DNA of 64,000 bases from Bradyrhizobium sp. 21 (GTDB lineage Bacteria; Pseudomonadota; Alphaproteobacteria; Rhizobiales; Xanthobacteraceae), in the NCBI RefSeq assembly GCF_023073335.1, contig NZ_JADPJG010000006.1:277266-341265 (forward strand), written 5' to 3'. Numbering within the stretch: the first letter of the stretch is position 1; each line of letters starts with the position of its first letter. The translations under genes were made by a program, and so were the position numbers. The notes beneath the pieces are model-generated. The model made no database searches, had not been told where the DNA came from, and saw only the letters and a list, made by a program, of their open reading frames with translations. This document shows, piece by piece, positions 17,644 to 27,909 of the stretch.

Positions 17644-18084
17644 TCACTTCTTGAGGAGATCGCGGATCTCGGTCAAGAGCTCGACCTCCGCCGACGGTTT
17701 TGACGGCGCGGCGGGCGCAGCCTCTTCCTTGCGCTTCAGAGTATTGATGCCGCGGATCACCAGGAACAGCACGAAGGCGACGATCATGAAGTTGATCGTC
17801 AGTGTGAGGAAACTACCCCAAGCGAGCACGGCACCTTGCTTTTTCGCGTCGGCTAAGTTGGTGGCGGTGACCGCCTTCGACAAGGGGGTGAAGTAGTTCG
17901 AGAAGTCGAGGCCGCCGGTGATCGCGCCGATGATCGGCATGATGACGTCGCCGACCAGCGACGTGACAATGGCGCCAAAGGCGGCGCCGATGATGACGCC
18001 GACCGCGAGATCGACCACGTTGCCCTTGACGGCAAACTCGCGGAACTCCCTGAGCATCCGCGTGCCTCTTTCTTCGACTCCCAT
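17644..18084 (-). CDS. mscL: Large-conductance mechanosensitive channel
   Basis: MscL is an inner-membrane homopentamer that opens under osmotic downshock. The first helix region [20 protein letters not shown] and TM1 [20 protein letters not shown] are classic, TM2 is [20 protein letters not shown], and the C-terminal helix bundle ([13 protein letters not shown]) ends the protein. The start MGVEERGTR at 18084 has a GGGGAG ribosome site 7 bases upstream, making the protein 146 residues, nine longer at the N-terminus than the common MLREF start. Confidence 0.94.
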   Translation of the reverse strand: MGVEERGTRMLREFREFAVKGNVVDLAVGVIIGAAFGAIVTSLVGDVIMPIIGAITGGLDFSNYFTPLSKAVTATNLADAKKQGAVLAWGSFLTLTINFMIVAFVLFLVIRGINTLKRKEEAAPAAPSKPSAEVELLTEIRDLLKK

Positions 18085-18110
18085 GACAAGCTCCCCGACT
18101 GGCTGGCGCC

Positions 18111-19001
18111 TCAGTTGATCAGGCCGGCGTGCACCATGGCGCTGCGCACGGCAACGCGGGTCGGCTCGGTGACCGGCACCATCGGCAGCCGCAGCGTCTC
18201 GTCCAGCTTGCCGAGCAGCGACAGCGCATACTTGATCGGCGCCGGATTGCTCTCGATGAAGAGGTTGTTGTGCAGCGGCATCAGCTTGTCGTGCAGCTTC
18301 AGCGCGGTGGCATGATCGCCCTTCGCCCAGGCGGCCTGGAACTCCGAGCACAGGCGCGGCGCCACGTTCGAGGTCACCGAGATGCAGCCGTGGCCGCCAT
18401 GGGCCATGTAGCCGAGGATGGTCGCATCCTCGCCCGAGAGCTGGTTGAAGTCCTCGCCCATCGCCGCGCGCTGCTGCGAGACACGGACCATGCTGGCGGT
18501 GGCGTCCTTGACGCCGGCGATGTTCTTCAACTCCCACAGCCGCGCCATGGTGTCGACCGACATGTCGATCACCGAGCGCGGCGGGATGTTGTAGATGATG
18601 ATCGGAATCCCGATTGCATCGTTGATCGCCTTGAAGTGCTGGTACATGCCTTCCTGGGTCGGCTTGTTGTAGTAAGGCGTCACGACCAGCACGGCGTCCG
18701 CGCCCGCCTTCTCGGCGTGCTGGGAGAGCTCGATCGCTTCCTTGGTGGAGTTGGAGCCGGCGCCGGCGACGACGGGCACGCGGCCCTTGGCTTCAGCGAT
18801 GCACCATTCGACGACCTTCTTGTGCTCGTCGTGGCTGAGCGTCGGGCTCTCGCCGGTGGTGCCGACGGGGACCAGGCCGTTGGTGCCCTCTGAAATCTGC
18901 CAGTTGACCAGGGCGCGGAACGCTGCCTCGTCGAGCGAGCCGTTCTTGAAGGGCGTGACCAAGGCGGTGAACGATCCCCGGAATTTCGTCTTGGCTGCCA
19001 T
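18111..19001 (-). CDS. dapA: 4-hydroxy-tetrahydrodipicolinate synthase
   Basis: DapA condenses pyruvate with aspartate semialdehyde, the first committed step to lysine and diaminopimelate. The 296-residue TIM barrel has the signature [19 protein letters not shown], Tyr137 in IYNIPPRS, and the Schiff-base Lys165 in GVKDATASM. The ATG at 19001 matches the family start. It is divergent from the lytic transglycosylase gene, so a diaminopimelate precursor gene and a murein-cutting enzyme share a control region of about 240 bases. Confidence 0.96.
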   Translation of the reverse strand: MAAKTKFRGSFTALVTPFKNGSLDEAAFRALVNWQISEGTNGLVPVGTTGESPTLSHDEHKKVVEWCIAEAKGRVPVVAGAGSNSTKEAIELSQHAEKAGADAVLVVTPYYNKPTQEGMYQHFKAINDAIGIPIIIYNIPPRSVIDMSVDTMARLWELKNIAGVKDATASMVRVSQQRAAMGEDFNQLSGEDATILGYMAHGGHGCISVTSNVAPRLCSEFQAAWAKGDHATALKLHDKLMPLHNNLFIESNPAPIKYALSLLGKLDETLRLPMVPVTEPTRVAVRSAMVHAGLIN

Positions 19002-19242
19002 GGACTTCCTCCGTACGCGGCGATCTCGAGAGCAAGCCGCATTCATATCGGGTCTATCCCGCCGGTAAAAGACCCGCTTCCGTGCCACGCACCGTTTAGG
19101 CCGCGATTTTGCCGCGGTGATGGTGCAAACCCGGCAAAGGTAAGCGGCTGTTGGTATTTTGTCCGCATATTCAATCAAATACAGCCAGATCTTGTACAGA
19201 TAGGTCTTGAGCCAATTGACTGATTCGGGGCGACGAAACGCC

Positions 19243-21741
19243 GTGACCTCCTTTCCGCGTGCCGCATGGCGATTGACCGGTCTGGCCGTCTGCCTGATCG
19301 CGGGGTTGTCGGTCGGCTGCGCCGCCTTGGCCAAGTCCAATGAGACGACCGCGGAAGGGGCCAAGGACACCAAGGACACTGCAAAGCCAGCCGCAAAGGA
19401 CACTGCGAAGGGGCCGGCCAAGGGGCCGGCCAAGGGGTCGGTCAAGGGGTCGGTCAAGGGAACCGGCAAGGAGACTGCGAAGGACGCAGCCAAGGACGCG
19501 AGCAAGGGTGCGGCCAGCGCCCCCGCCAAGGATGCTGCGAAGAAGCCTGCCAAGGATGCAGGAAAGGACGCTGGAAAGGACCCCGGCAAAAACGCAGGCA
19601 AGGAATCCGCGAAGGACAAGCCCAAGGCGGCGACAGCGGCCCCCGCGCCAAAATCAACGCCGACCGCCCACGGCTCGCCCGCCAAACCAGCACCCGCGCC
19701 GGCCGCGACGGCCACCGTCAGACCGACCGCCCCGGCCGTCGTCAGACCGGCCGCAGCTCCCGTACTGGCTCCGGCGACCCGCCAGCATGCCGCACCGCGC
19801 AAGCCGGTCACGCCGGCCGCGGTGGCCGCGACCTCGTCGACGCCGCAAGCCGACAAGGACACGCTGGAAACCGTCATCGAGCTCGTGCGCAAGCGCAAGT
19901 CGGCCGACGCCACCAATTACGCGGCCTCGATCTCGGATCCCGTCGCGCGAAAGCTCGCGGAATGGATCATCCTGCGCAGCGAGGACAATGGCGCGACCGT
20001 GGAACGCTACCGCGCCTTCCTCTCCGCCAATCCGAGCTGGCCGTCGCAGACCTTCCTGCGCCGGCGCCTGGAGGCCGCGATGTGGGACGACAGACGCGAC
20101 GATTCGGTCGCGTGGTCGTGGTTCGAGAATGAATCCCCCGTGTCGGCCAAGGGTCGCTTCACGCTCGCCAAGGCGATGCTGGCGCGCGGCGACCGCGCCA
20201 ATGCCGAGCGTCTGGTGCGCGAGGCCTGGCGCAGCGATCCGATGTCGGAGGACACCGAGAACAACGCGCTCGACCAGTTCGGTGCGCTGCTGACGCCGGG
20301 CGACCAGAAGGCGCGGATGGACACGCTGCTCTACGGCAGCGAGAACGAGGCCGCGCTGCGCGCCGCAAAACGTCTCGGCGCCGGCTATGTCGCGCTCGCC
20401 AAGGCGCGCATCGCCTCCCTCAAGAAGGCACCGAACGCGCGTGCGCTACTCGAGGAAGTGCCGCGCGAGCTGCACAGCGATCCCGGCTTCATCTTCAGCA
20501 AGATCCAGCTTTTGCGCCGCGAGGAGAAGTTTGCGGAAGCCGCCCAGCTGATGCTATCGGCGCCGAAGGATCCGAACCGGCTCTACAATCTCGACGAATG
20601 GTGGATCGAGCGGCGCCTGCTGGCGCGCAAGATGATCGACACCGAGGAATTCCGCAGCGCCTATCTGATCGCGCGCGACGCGGCCCTGCCCTCGCGCGAC
20701 ATCTACAAGACCGAGCAGGAATTCACCGCCGGCTGGATCGCGCTGCGCTTCCTCAACGATCCCGCGTCCGCCACCCAGCATTTCGCCCGCATCGGCGTCG
20801 GCAGCGTCAATCCGACCACGCTGGCGCGCGCCGGCTATTGGCAGGGCCGCGCGGCGGAAGCGGCGGGCCGCCAGCAGGAGGCACGCAACGCCTACGCGCG
20901 GGCGGCCGAGCAATCCACCAGCTATTACGGCCAGCTCGCACGCGCAAAGCTCGGCCTGCCGCAGATCGAGCTCAACAGCCAGCCGCGCAGCCGTGGCGCC
21001 GAACGCCTTGAGATCGTGCGCGCCGCGCAACTGCTCTACGAGCTCGACGAGCGTGAGATGGCGATCCCTGTTCTCGCCGACATGGGCGAGAACGGCGATC
21101 CCGAGGCGCTGGCCGGCCTCGGTGAGCTCAGCCAGCGCCACAGCGACGCGCGCGGCATGCTGCTGCTCGGCAAGGCTGCGCTCAATCGCGGCCTGCCGTT
21201 CGACTTCTATGCCTACCCCGTCAACGGCATTCCGCAGTTCACGGCGATCGGCCCCGAGGTCGAGCGCAGCATCGTCTATGCGATCGCGCGGCAGGAGAGC
21301 GCCTTCAATCCCTCGGTCGTGTCGCCGGCGCAGGCCTATGGCCTGATGCAGGTGACGCCGGACGCCGCGCGCTATGTCTGCAAGCGGCATGGCGCGACCT
21401 ACGATCTGGGGCGGCTGAAGAACGATTCGGTCTACAACGCCACGCTCGGCTCGGCCGAGCTCGGCGGGCTGCTCGAGGATTATCGCGGCTCCTACATCAT
21501 GACCTTTGCCGCCTACAATGCCGGCCGCGGCAGCGTGAAGAAGTGGGTCGATCGCTACGGCGACCCGCGCGATCCCAAGGTCGATGCTGTCGACTGGGTC
21601 GAGCTGATCCCGTTCTCCGAGACGCGCAACTATGTGCAGCGGATCATGGAGAATCTTCAGGTCTACCGCGCCCGCTTCGGCGGCGGCACGCGGTTGCAGA
21701 TCGAGGCCGATTTGCGCCGCGGCGCCGGCAGCGTCGAGTAG
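19243..21741 (+). CDS. Soluble lytic murein transglycosylase with Lys/Ala-rich N-terminal region
   Basis: This enzyme should cleave the MurNAc-GlcNAc bond in periplasmic peptidoglycan. A signal sequence ([20 protein letters not shown]) with a lipobox-like GCAA opens the 832-residue protein. Residues about 30-210 are a low-complexity Lys/Ala/Pro/Gly region with repeated AKDxAKG-like units. Then comes an alpha-superhelical domain, and a C-terminal SLT/GH23 domain with catalytic Glu685 in [20 protein letters not shown] and the closing [12 protein letters not shown] motif. The GTG at 19243 was chosen over a TTG at 19207 because it gives a compact signal sequence; both are possible. Confidence 0.88.
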   Translation: MTSFPRAAWRLTGLAVCLIAGLSVGCAALAKSNETTAEGAKDTKDTAKPAAKDTAKGPAKGPAKGSVKGSVKGTGKETAKDAAKDASKGAASAPAKDAAKKPAKDAGKDAGKDPGKNAGKESAKDKPKAATAAPAPKSTPTAHGSPAKPAPAPAATATVRPTAPAVVRPAAAPVLAPATRQHAAPRKPVTPAAVAATSSTPQADKDTLETVIELVRKRKSADATNYAASISDPVARKLAEWIILRSEDNGATVERYRAFLSANPSWPSQTFLRRRLEAAMWDDRRDDSVAWSWFENESPVSAKGRFTLAKAMLARGDRANAERLVREAWRSDPMSEDTENNALDQFGALLTPGDQKARMDTLLYGSENEAALRAAKRLGAGYVALAKARIASLKKAPNARALLEEVPRELHSDPGFIFSKIQLLRREEKFAEAAQLMLSAPKDPNRLYNLDEWWIERRLLARKMIDTEEFRSAYLIARDAALPSRDIYKTEQEFTAGWIALRFLNDPASATQHFARIGVGSVNPTTLARAGYWQGRAAEAAGRQQEARNAYARAAEQSTSYYGQLARAKLGLPQIELNSQPRSRGAERLEIVRAAQLLYELDEREMAIPVLADMGENGDPEALAGLGELSQRHSDARGMLLLGKAALNRGLPFDFYAYPVNGIPQFTAIGPEVERSIVYAIARQESAFNPSVVSPAQAYGLMQVTPDAARYVCKRHGATYDLGRLKNDSVYNATLGSAELGGLLEDYRGSYIMTFAAYNAGRGSVKKWVDRYGDPRDPKVDAVDWVELIPFSETRNYVQRIMENLQVYRARFGGGTRLQIEADLRRGAGSVE

Positions 21742-21882
21742 CGGCGGCTCCTCTCGAGCGGAAGCATGTCCCCTCGATCACCCTGACATACCTGATTGAG
21801 GGAGGTGCTTTACGCGCGCTCTGGTGGCGTTTGTTTTGGGGATAGGCATCTGCTGTCCCGGGTCAACAAAACGAGGAAAGCC

Positions 21883-22131
21883 ATGAAGACCTTAGCAATG
21901 TCTGCTTTTGCTCCTGTCGCTATGTCGATTGCGCCGGTGATTGCCGGCCCCATCAAAGTCGCCGCCCAAACTAGCAACGGCGCCGAGTCCAATGCCCCCT
22001 GTCCAGTGGTGTGGGTCACAACTGCGGAAACGTTCTCAACTTCAAAACCTTTTACGAGTGCCAAACCAACACGATGGAGAGGGGCTGAACCAGCGTTGAG
22101 AGCTCCAACTACTGCCGGACCCTGGAAGTGA
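21883..22131 (+). CDS. Small secreted protein, possibly frameshifted
   Basis: A frame of 82 residues begins with a plausible signal peptide (MKTLAMSAFAPVAMSIAPVI then AGPIKVAAQ). After about residue 40 the sequence loses secreted-protein character. The overlapping frame from about 22000 to 22088 instead gives a Cys-containing tail with NCGNVLNFKTFYECQTN and then a stop, which looks more like a real mature domain. A single-base change near 22000 would join the two. I therefore suspect a decayed or frameshifted gene; expression is unknown. Confidence 0.35.
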   Translation: MKTLAMSAFAPVAMSIAPVIAGPIKVAAQTSNGAESNAPCPVVWVTTAETFSTSKPFTSAKPTRWRGAEPALRAPTTAGPWK

Positions 22132-22161
22132 AATAGCGATGGTTTCGATCTGGACCCCAGG

Positions 22162-22183
22162 AGGCCGCCCTGGTTGGCGGCCT
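22162..22183 (+). terminator. Hairpin downstream of the small secreted gene
   Basis: A perfect 8-base stem aggccgcc/ggcggcct with loop ctggtt, followed by atttggtt, a poor T-rich tail. It lies about 30 bases past the stop of the putative small gene and could end its transcript. In a 591-base gap (21742-22332) this hairpin, the small gene and the porin terminator are all I see. Confidence 0.45.
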
Positions 22184-22282
22184 ATTTGGTTCGATGGCCA
22201 GCACCGAGACGGTCTTGGCGCCTTGCCGGCGACCACGCTCGCCTTTGACTGCCAAGGACAAGCCACCAACGGCAAAAGAAAA

Positions 22283-22308
22283 AGCCCCGGCGGTTTCCCG
22301 CCGGGGCT
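22283..22308 (-). terminator. Rho-independent terminator after the porin gene
   Basis: An 11-base GC-rich perfect stem agccccggcgg (22283-22293) with ccgccggggct (22298-22308) and loop tttc. Read on the minus strand it is followed by TTTTCTTTTGCC, a good U-tract. It begins 25 bases after the porin stop codon. Confidence 0.92.
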
Positions 22309-22332
22309 CTCTGTCAGGTCGTTAGACCTAGC

Positions 22333-23943
22333 TTACCAGTTGCGCTGAGCGCGGAGGAGCAGAACGACCGTGTCCTGATCCTTGAGGTCGTAGGCCGCAG
22401 CCGGCTTCGCCGGGACAGCGAGCGTAGCCGCCGGGGTCACCACACCAGCGTACTTCTGGTCGAGGTGGGTCCAGGCAACGTCAGCCGAGAACGTCAGGTT
22501 CTTGACCGGGGTCCAGCGGGTGATGATACCCACCTGGCCGATCGCGAAGTCCGGGTTACAGGACGTCACGCCAGCGAACCCAGCACCGAACACGCCACCA
22601 CCAGCACCACCAGCGCCGCAGAGCGTGGTCTTTGCCAGGGTGCCGAACTGCGCCTGAGCGTAAGCACCGTAGATCGCGGTGTTCCAGTAGGGATCCCAGT
22701 TATGGGTGTAGGCACCGCGGAAGCCCCAGGTCTTGATCGTCTCCTGCTGGCTGCCCGTGATGTACACGGTATCGGGAGCGGTGGCGAAGCCGACGCTGCC
22801 GTAGTTACCGGTGTTCGTGGTTCCCCACATCGAGTAGGTGCCGCTCGCCAGGTTCTGGAAGTTGTAGCGGGTCGCACCGTCGGTGTAGACGCCCGAAATG
22901 TTGATCACGTCACCCGCACCAGTCGGGATGTTCTTGATCGACAGAGCGAGCTGAACCGCCCAACCCCATTTGTCGTCGGGGTGGCCAGTGACTTCGGACG
23001 GGCCGTAGTAACCGACGTGGTTGTCATGCGCAGCGACCGACGCCTGGAAGAGACCCCAGGCCTGGTCGACACGCACCATCGCAACGAGGTTCGGCGAACG
23101 GGTGCCGCCGATGGCGTTGGAGCCGTAGGCGCCGCCGAGCATGCCGGACGCAGTCGCGCCGGTCATGTTCAGGTTGCCGGCCTGATAGTACGAGGAGACG
23201 TCTTCAGCCGAGAACGACGCCGTCACGCCCTGACCGAAATCAGCGGTGTAGGTGAACTGGTTGACACCAGTGACCGTGCCGCTGCCGCCGACGAGGCTGT
23301 CGAAGTTGTTGCCGGGATAGTTGGTCCAGGGCGCGTCGAACTGCGACACGGCCTTACCCATCGTGAAGCCGGCGAACTGGATGAAGGCGTAGTACACGCC
23401 GAGCGAACCGCCCGAGGTGTTGCTGTCGGTGCTGTTGACGCCGCCGGAGCCCGAACCGAACAGGCCCGTGGTGGTTGCGCCGGGGTTGGTCGCCGCAGCC
23501 AGCGAGCCGCTGTAGGCGGTGGTGCCGGTCGCGCTGCCGGTGCCGACGTAGTTGCCGGACGTCCAGGAGAACACGCCGTCGAAGAAGGTACGGACGACGC
23601 CGTACTCGGTCGCGGTGCGCGTGTCGATGTTGAGGTCTTCACGAGCGCGCATCGTGTAGTAGTTCGTCAGACGGTTGCGGGAACCGTTGGCGCCCTGGCT
23701 CGAAATGTTGAGACCGCCGCCGAAGTCCGAGTTGGTGCCCAGCGCGACTTCAGCGCGCAAGTAACCACCCAGCTTGATGCAGGTGTCGGTGCCCGGGATG
23801 TAGTAGAAACCCGCACCGTACAGGGAGCAGATCTTCACGTATTCGACCGCTTTGGCCTTCACGGGGAGATCGGCTGCCTGCGCTCCGCCAACGGCAATGA
23901 GACCTGCCGCTGAACCGAGCAAAAGGCTCTTAACCAACTTCAT
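22333..23943 (-). CDS. Outer-membrane porin, Porin_2 family
   Basis: A 536-residue trimeric-type porin of Rhizobiales. It has a signal peptide ([20 protein letters not shown]...AQA-ADLP), the family opening [20 protein letters not shown] and [20 protein letters not shown] with two conserved Cys, alternating aromatic and polar strands throughout, and a C-terminal strand ending LLRAQRNW whose terminal aromatic residue marks outer-membrane targeting. Codon use is strongly biased and the ribosome site is strong (GGAGG six bases before ATG), so expression is likely high. A strong terminator follows. The long 596-base upstream gap suggests regulated transcription. Confidence 0.93.
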   Translation of the reverse strand: MKLVKSLLLGSAAGLIAVGGAQAADLPVKAKAVEYVKICSLYGAGFYYIPGTDTCIKLGGYLRAEVALGTNSDFGGGLNISSQGANGSRNRLTNYYTMRAREDLNIDTRTATEYGVVRTFFDGVFSWTSGNYVGTGSATGTTAYSGSLAAATNPGATTTGLFGSGSGGVNSTDSNTSGGSLGVYYAFIQFAGFTMGKAVSQFDAPWTNYPGNNFDSLVGGSGTVTGVNQFTYTADFGQGVTASFSAEDVSSYYQAGNLNMTGATASGMLGGAYGSNAIGGTRSPNLVAMVRVDQAWGLFQASVAAHDNHVGYYGPSEVTGHPDDKWGWAVQLALSIKNIPTGAGDVINISGVYTDGATRYNFQNLASGTYSMWGTTNTGNYGSVGFATAPDTVYITGSQQETIKTWGFRGAYTHNWDPYWNTAIYGAYAQAQFGTLAKTTLCGAGGAGGGVFGAGFAGVTSCNPDFAIGQVGIITRWTPVKNLTFSADVAWTHLDQKYAGVVTPAATLAVPAKPAAAYDLKDQDTVVLLLRAQRNW

Positions 23944-24539
23944 GTTAAACCTCCAAGTTTGCTCTAAAGGGTAGGTTCCGGATCCGCTGGGTGAAACACC
24001 CTAGGTTGGTTCCCTTGTCCCTTAACTCACCGCTTAGTCGCTTCGCGCCTTCGGACACACCCGCTGAACGCGAGGGACTTAAGCGAACCACCTAAAACGG
24101 GACGACCTCGGGATGCCCCCCTCCGTCGCTCAGTCACAATTACCGAACGTCTTTGCACACACAACAAGAGAACGCTTCAGAACGGGCCTATGGAGCGTGT
24201 TTTCCGGCAGGTGTTGCACAAATAACACGCAGATGTGATCGGAGCGAACCCGTAACTATTTGAATATATTCAAATTTTTTAACGGGTTCCATTTGATGCC
24301 AAAAGTTACGGCGACTTCCGCACATCCGCAGAGAAGCTCGGCCATGGCTCTGATGCGTGCGAATCGTAGAATCGCCCAAGGGCTCGGCGCCACCCACTCG
24401 GAAGTTGGCTGGCCTGACGCGGACGCGAACGACTGCGTGTGGAGGCCACGACGTATCAATACGTGGTGGAACGTCCTTTATCCGCCGGTCGCTGGTCCGG
24501 CCCCCCATTTGGCCAAAGACGTCGCGCGACGGACGTCTC
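23944..24539. other. Long intergenic region upstream of the porin
   Basis: No credible gene lies in these 596 bases. They must carry the porin promoter and the end of the glycosyltransferase transcript. Besides the AT-rich palindrome at 24247-24288, the part near 24000-24120 has little beyond mixed GC-rich sequence. Porin 5' leaders in proteobacteria are often targets of small RNAs, but I see nothing specific enough to call. Confidence 0.5.
24247..24288. promoter_or_regulatory. AT-rich nested palindrome upstream of the porin
   Basis: A perfect 18-base palindrome atttgaatatattcaaat (24258-24275) is enclosed by a second inverted repeat aacccgt (24247-24253) / acgggtt (24282-24288). The AT-rich core stands out sharply in a GC-rich genome. 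It could be an operator for the porin promoter about 300 bases downstream or a transcript end for the glycosyltransferase gene; it lacks a clear U-tract on either strand. Confidence 0.45.
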
Positions 24540-27158
24540 TCATCCGCGCGCTTGAACTTCGATATGATCTGGCGGCAAGCCGGCCTGATGTCGTTGATAC
24601 ATAGCCGCGTAGGCCGTCTCCAGCCGCCGGGTATAGAGCGCCGCATCAAACAGTGACGCGGTCAGGCGGCTTTCTTGCAGCCTGCCGCGCATGTCCGCCA
24701 GCTTCTGTCTATCAAGCGCCAGATCGATCGCGAGCGCTTCGTAATCCGCACGCGTTCGCGTGATCAGCTCAGGCAGGCCGACCGCGTCAAGCAGGCTCGC
24801 CGCCACGCGGCCCGCGAAACTAGTCCCGACATGGGTCACCACCGGCAGGCCCGCCCACAACGCATCACTCGCCGTCGTATGTGCGTTGTAGGGCAGCGTA
24901 TCCAGGAAGAGGTCCGCGAGGCGATGGCGCGCCAGATGTTCGGATGACGACGCAACGCGCCTTGCAAACACAAGGCGATCCGGATCGACGCCCAGGCCCC
25001 TGGCTTCCTCCCGCAGATTCGATTTTGCGATCTCCCCCACGTCGGACAACCACAAGACCGACTGATCCACGCCTTTCAAGATATTCATCCAGCTGCCAAA
25101 GATAGCCGGATTGATCTTGTAGGCATTGTTGAAGCAGCAAAACACCGTCCATTCCGGGCGCAAACCGTGGTCGGCCCGATCGGGCGCAGCTTCCTCGAAT
25201 GTTTCAATTTGATTATCGCGCGGCATGAAGCTGCCGGGCAAACGAACGACCTTCTCGTCGAAGAACTGGCTGTTTTGATCCGGCAGCACGACGTCATCGG
25301 CAATGATGTAATCGTACAGCTCGCTTCCCAGCGTTCCCGCAAAGCCGAGATAGTTGACGACGATCGGAGCCGGACTGGACGCGAACAACGACAGCCTGGC
25401 ATTCTGCGTATGGCCTGCAAGATCGACAAGAATATCGATCTGCGCATCGTCGATCGCTTTCAGGACTTCACTGTCGATCTTGTGCTGACAATCAACAAAG
25501 CGATGAAACGACCTTTCCAGCCGCCGGCGCAAATCGCTGTTGTCATCAGGACCAATTGAAAACGCATACGTCTCGAAGCGGTCGGGATCGTGGCTCTCGA
25601 AGATCCCGGCGGTGAGATACCCGACCGGATGCTGACCAAAATCAGGTGAAACATATCCGACACGGATCTTGTCGTGGCTGCGGAGCTCGCCCCTTGTCCT
25701 CGGCTTGGCGAAATGCGGGAGCTTCGCCCTCACCCAGGTCCTGGCGCAGCGGAGCTGATCATCGGGAGAATCCGTCAAGGACAGCAGCGCAAAGGGAGAG
25801 CTGTTGGCCTTCCCGAACCGTATTGCCGCCGTCAACCGGCCGATCTCTTCGTCCAGATTGTCCCAATTGCACAGGTTCATCTTGGCAAGAAGGCGCAGAC
25901 CGTCGATGCCCTCCAGGTCAGGCCTGATCGACAACGCCTTGTCATAGGCGATCAAGGCGTCGTCATAGCGCCTGAGCTCGGTAAAGACGTTGCCCCGGCC
26001 AATCCAGGCCCCCTCGGTGTCCGGCTTGATCGCGAGCGCCTTGTCATAGGCGGCAAGAGCCTCCTCGAAGCGCTTCAGCTCCCACACCACATTGCCGCGA
26101 CCAAGCCATGCCTCGGCGAGATCAGGCTTGATCGACAGCGCCCGGTCGTACGCGGCGAGTGCATCGTCACGGCGCTTGAGCTCGGTGAGAACATTGCCGC
26201 GGCCAAGCCAGGCTTCCGCCAGATCGGGGCGGATCGACAACGCCCTGTCATAGGCAGCGAACGCTTCGTCAAGGCGTTTGAGATCGAAGGACACATTGCC
26301 CCGACCAAGCCACGCGTTCTCCAGGTCGGATTTGATCGAGAGCGCCTTGTCGTAGGCTGCCGACGCTTCGTCGTAGCGCTTCAGGCTCCAGAAAACGTGT
26401 CCCCGGGCGACCCACGCACTCTCGAGATCGGGCTTGATCGACGTCGCCTTGTCGTACGCGGCAAGCGCCTCGTCATGGCGCTTGAGATCGGTGAAAACCT
26501 CACCTCGGCCAACCCACGCATTCGCGAAATCGGGCCTGGCCGACAGCGCCTTGTCGTAGGTGGCTAATGCGTCGTCGTAGCGCCCGAGATTCCGGAGTGC
26601 ATTGCCGCGACCAAGCCATGCGGTCTCGAGGTCGGGCCTGATCGACAACGCCTTGTCGTAGGCGACGAGGGCGTCCTCGTGGCGCCTGAGCTTTTCAAGG
26701 CAGCCGCCCTTGCTGGCGTAGGCATCGGCAAAGTTCGGATTGTAGAAGATCGCCTTGTCGAATTGATCGATCGCCTCCCCGTAGCTTCTCGCGGATTCGG
26801 CGAGGATCGAACCTCTGTTGTGATATGAGAGAGGATTGCGCGGATTCACCGCCAATGCGCGCGTGAAATAGGCCAGAGCCTCCTGAGGCCTGCCCAGGGA
26901 TTTGAGCGCATATCCATAATTGCTGAGCGCTTCGTCGCTGCTTCCGTTCAGGGCCACGGCCGCCCTGAGATGCACCTCGGCCTCGGCAAATCGACCTTGG
27001 ACGAGCTTCACCACACCCAGGAGGTGCTCCACTTCGAAGACGGCCCTGGACGATTTTGCGATCTGCTGCAGTATTCTTTCCGCTTTGACCAAATCGCGGG
27101 CTTGAAAGGCTTCGACAGCACGTCGAAATTTGGTCTGCAGTTCACCCGCCAAGCCCAT
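24540..27158 (-). CDS. TPR-containing O-GlcNAc transferase-like glycosyltransferase (GT41, SPINDLY type)
   Basis: The 872-residue protein combines about 12 tetratricopeptide repeats (residues about 5-410) with a GT41 catalytic region from about 495. Conserved GT41 features are VGYVSPDFGQHPVGYLTAGI with the catalytic-position His510, DLAGHTQNARLSLFASSPAP, WLGFAGT-like YLGFAGTLGSELYDYII, and the donor-binding segment TASDALWAGLPVVTHVGTSF. In other organisms GT41 enzymes glycosylate Ser/Thr of proteins; the donor and targets here are unknown. The middle seven to eight TPR units are almost identical, pointing to recent tandem duplication. I used the ATG at 27158; the frame stays open upstream to 27359, and a GGAGG lies very close to this ATG, so the start is uncertain. 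Confidence 0.85.
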   Translation of the reverse strand: MGLAGELQTKFRRAVEAFQARDLVKAERILQQIAKSSRAVFEVEHLLGVVKLVQGRFAEAEVHLRAAVALNGSSDEALSNYGYALKSLGRPQEALAYFTRALAVNPRNPLSYHNRGSILAESARSYGEAIDQFDKAIFYNPNFADAYASKGGCLEKLRRHEDALVAYDKALSIRPDLETAWLGRGNALRNLGRYDDALATYDKALSARPDFANAWVGRGEVFTDLKRHDEALAAYDKATSIKPDLESAWVARGHVFWSLKRYDEASAAYDKALSIKSDLENAWLGRGNVSFDLKRLDEAFAAYDRALSIRPDLAEAWLGRGNVLTELKRRDDALAAYDRALSIKPDLAEAWLGRGNVVWELKRFEEALAAYDKALAIKPDTEGAWIGRGNVFTELRRYDDALIAYDKALSIRPDLEGIDGLRLLAKMNLCNWDNLDEEIGRLTAAIRFGKANSSPFALLSLTDSPDDQLRCARTWVRAKLPHFAKPRTRGELRSHDKIRVGYVSPDFGQHPVGYLTAGIFESHDPDRFETYAFSIGPDDNSDLRRRLERSFHRFVDCQHKIDSEVLKAIDDAQIDILVDLAGHTQNARLSLFASSPAPIVVNYLGFAGTLGSELYDYIIADDVVLPDQNSQFFDEKVVRLPGSFMPRDNQIETFEEAAPDRADHGLRPEWTVFCCFNNAYKINPAIFGSWMNILKGVDQSVLWLSDVGEIAKSNLREEARGLGVDPDRLVFARRVASSSEHLARHRLADLFLDTLPYNAHTTASDALWAGLPVVTHVGTSFAGRVAASLLDAVGLPELITRTRADYEALAIDLALDRQKLADMRGRLQESRLTASLFDAALYTRRLETAYAAMYQRHQAGLPPDHIEVQARG
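25910..26690. repeat. 102-bp tandem repeats encoding near-identical TPR units
   Basis: About eight 102-base units encode 34-residue TPRs of the form YDDALAAYDKALSIKPDLE-AWLGRGNVxxELKR. Unit-to-unit differences are few and mostly in the helix-turn positions just before the next repeat. The DNA similarity is high enough that copy number probably varies between strains. Confidence 0.85.
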
Positions 27159-27511
27159 TCCTCCCGCAAGGATAACCCGGCCAATCATACCATCGGCCCC
27201 GACATTGCAAGATGGCGCCGGAGTGGCATGGCCCGGCGGTTGCGCAGCGAACGAGCCTGCCGGCCCGGCCCCCTTCCCCGCTTTGATCTCCAGGGCGCCG
27301 CTACGCCCCAAAGAGCAATCGGCGCCAGGATAGCTGCGACAAACCGCAGAAATATACAACTAAATCAATAGTTTGATTGAATTTTGCGGAGGCAGCGGGA
27401 TTCGCTTCGAGGGCAAACCGCTTTGTTTTGAAAATCGCTGGGAATATTCGAGCGAAAACACACGCTTCCAAATTGACCAGCCCGCGTAATTAGATGCATA
27501 AGGCTCGCACC

Positions 27512-27604
27512 GGAGAGGTGGCCGAGTGGCTGAAGGCAACGCTTTGCTAAAGCGTCATACGGTCTCAAGCTGTATCGAGGGTTCGAATCCCTCCCTCTCC
27601 GCCA
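27512..27604 (+). tRNA. tRNA-Ser (anticodon GCU)
   Basis: A 93-base class II tRNA with encoded CCA. The acceptor stem ggagagg pairs with cctctcc (27594-27600), followed by discriminator G and CCA. The D-loop has the tggccgagtggct pattern, the anticodon stem-loop is cgctttGCTaaagcg, a long variable arm follows as expected for serine, and the T-loop reads ggttcgaatcc. It would read AGC/AGU codons. Confidence 0.97.
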
Positions 27605-27896
27605 CCCAATCCCGATAACCGATTGCCTGACCAGGACCACAAGAGCTGTTGGCTGGGCTGACGGAGTGCGGACGCCAGCCGCAGGCGGCAGAAACAAGGT
27701 CGGTGCGACTCTTTCACCTGAAAGCCCACCGTCGAACAGCAGCACAAGCCTCGCGCAAGGATACGCGCGGCACGAGAAGCCTGCGATTCGCGCTGTCCTT
27801 ATATATGCGTGTCCGCACCTCGCGGAACCACCGCCGGATCCGCCACTATGGAACCAGGTGCCCCCGTGAAACGCGGAGCCCGATGCGAGTCTCCGC
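27605..27896. other. Gene-free stretch downstream of tRNA-Ser
   Basis: About 290 bases with no supported gene. I looked for a repeated copy of the tRNA 3' end, which would mark an integrated element, and did not see one in the following 3 kb. Short open frames here have no ribosome sites or recognisable domains. Confidence 0.4.
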
Positions 27897-27909
27897 TCAG
27901 TGAGCGGAG
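27891..27909. terminator. Short palindrome at the end of the Sel1-like gene
   Basis: Perfect 9-base arms ctccgctca / tgagcggag flank a single central base. The stop codon of the minus-strand gene lies inside the element. With no loop and no T-tract it may be a protein site or a weak transcript end rather than a classical terminator. Confidence 0.35.

Noticed and set aside
19002..19916. A long N-terminal extension of the dapA frame
   Set aside because: The frame stays open upstream, but it runs antisense through the Lys-rich part of the transglycosylase gene; DapA begins at the conserved [18 protein letters not shown].
25910..26690. Regular repeats that could suggest a CRISPR array
   Set aside because: The 102-base units are contiguous and coding, without unique spacers; they are TPR repeats.
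27159..27359. N-terminal extension of the GT41 protein to 27359
   Set aside because: The translation is Gly/Pro/Ala-rich with no TPR character and no ribosome site, so the start was placed at 27158, with doubt.
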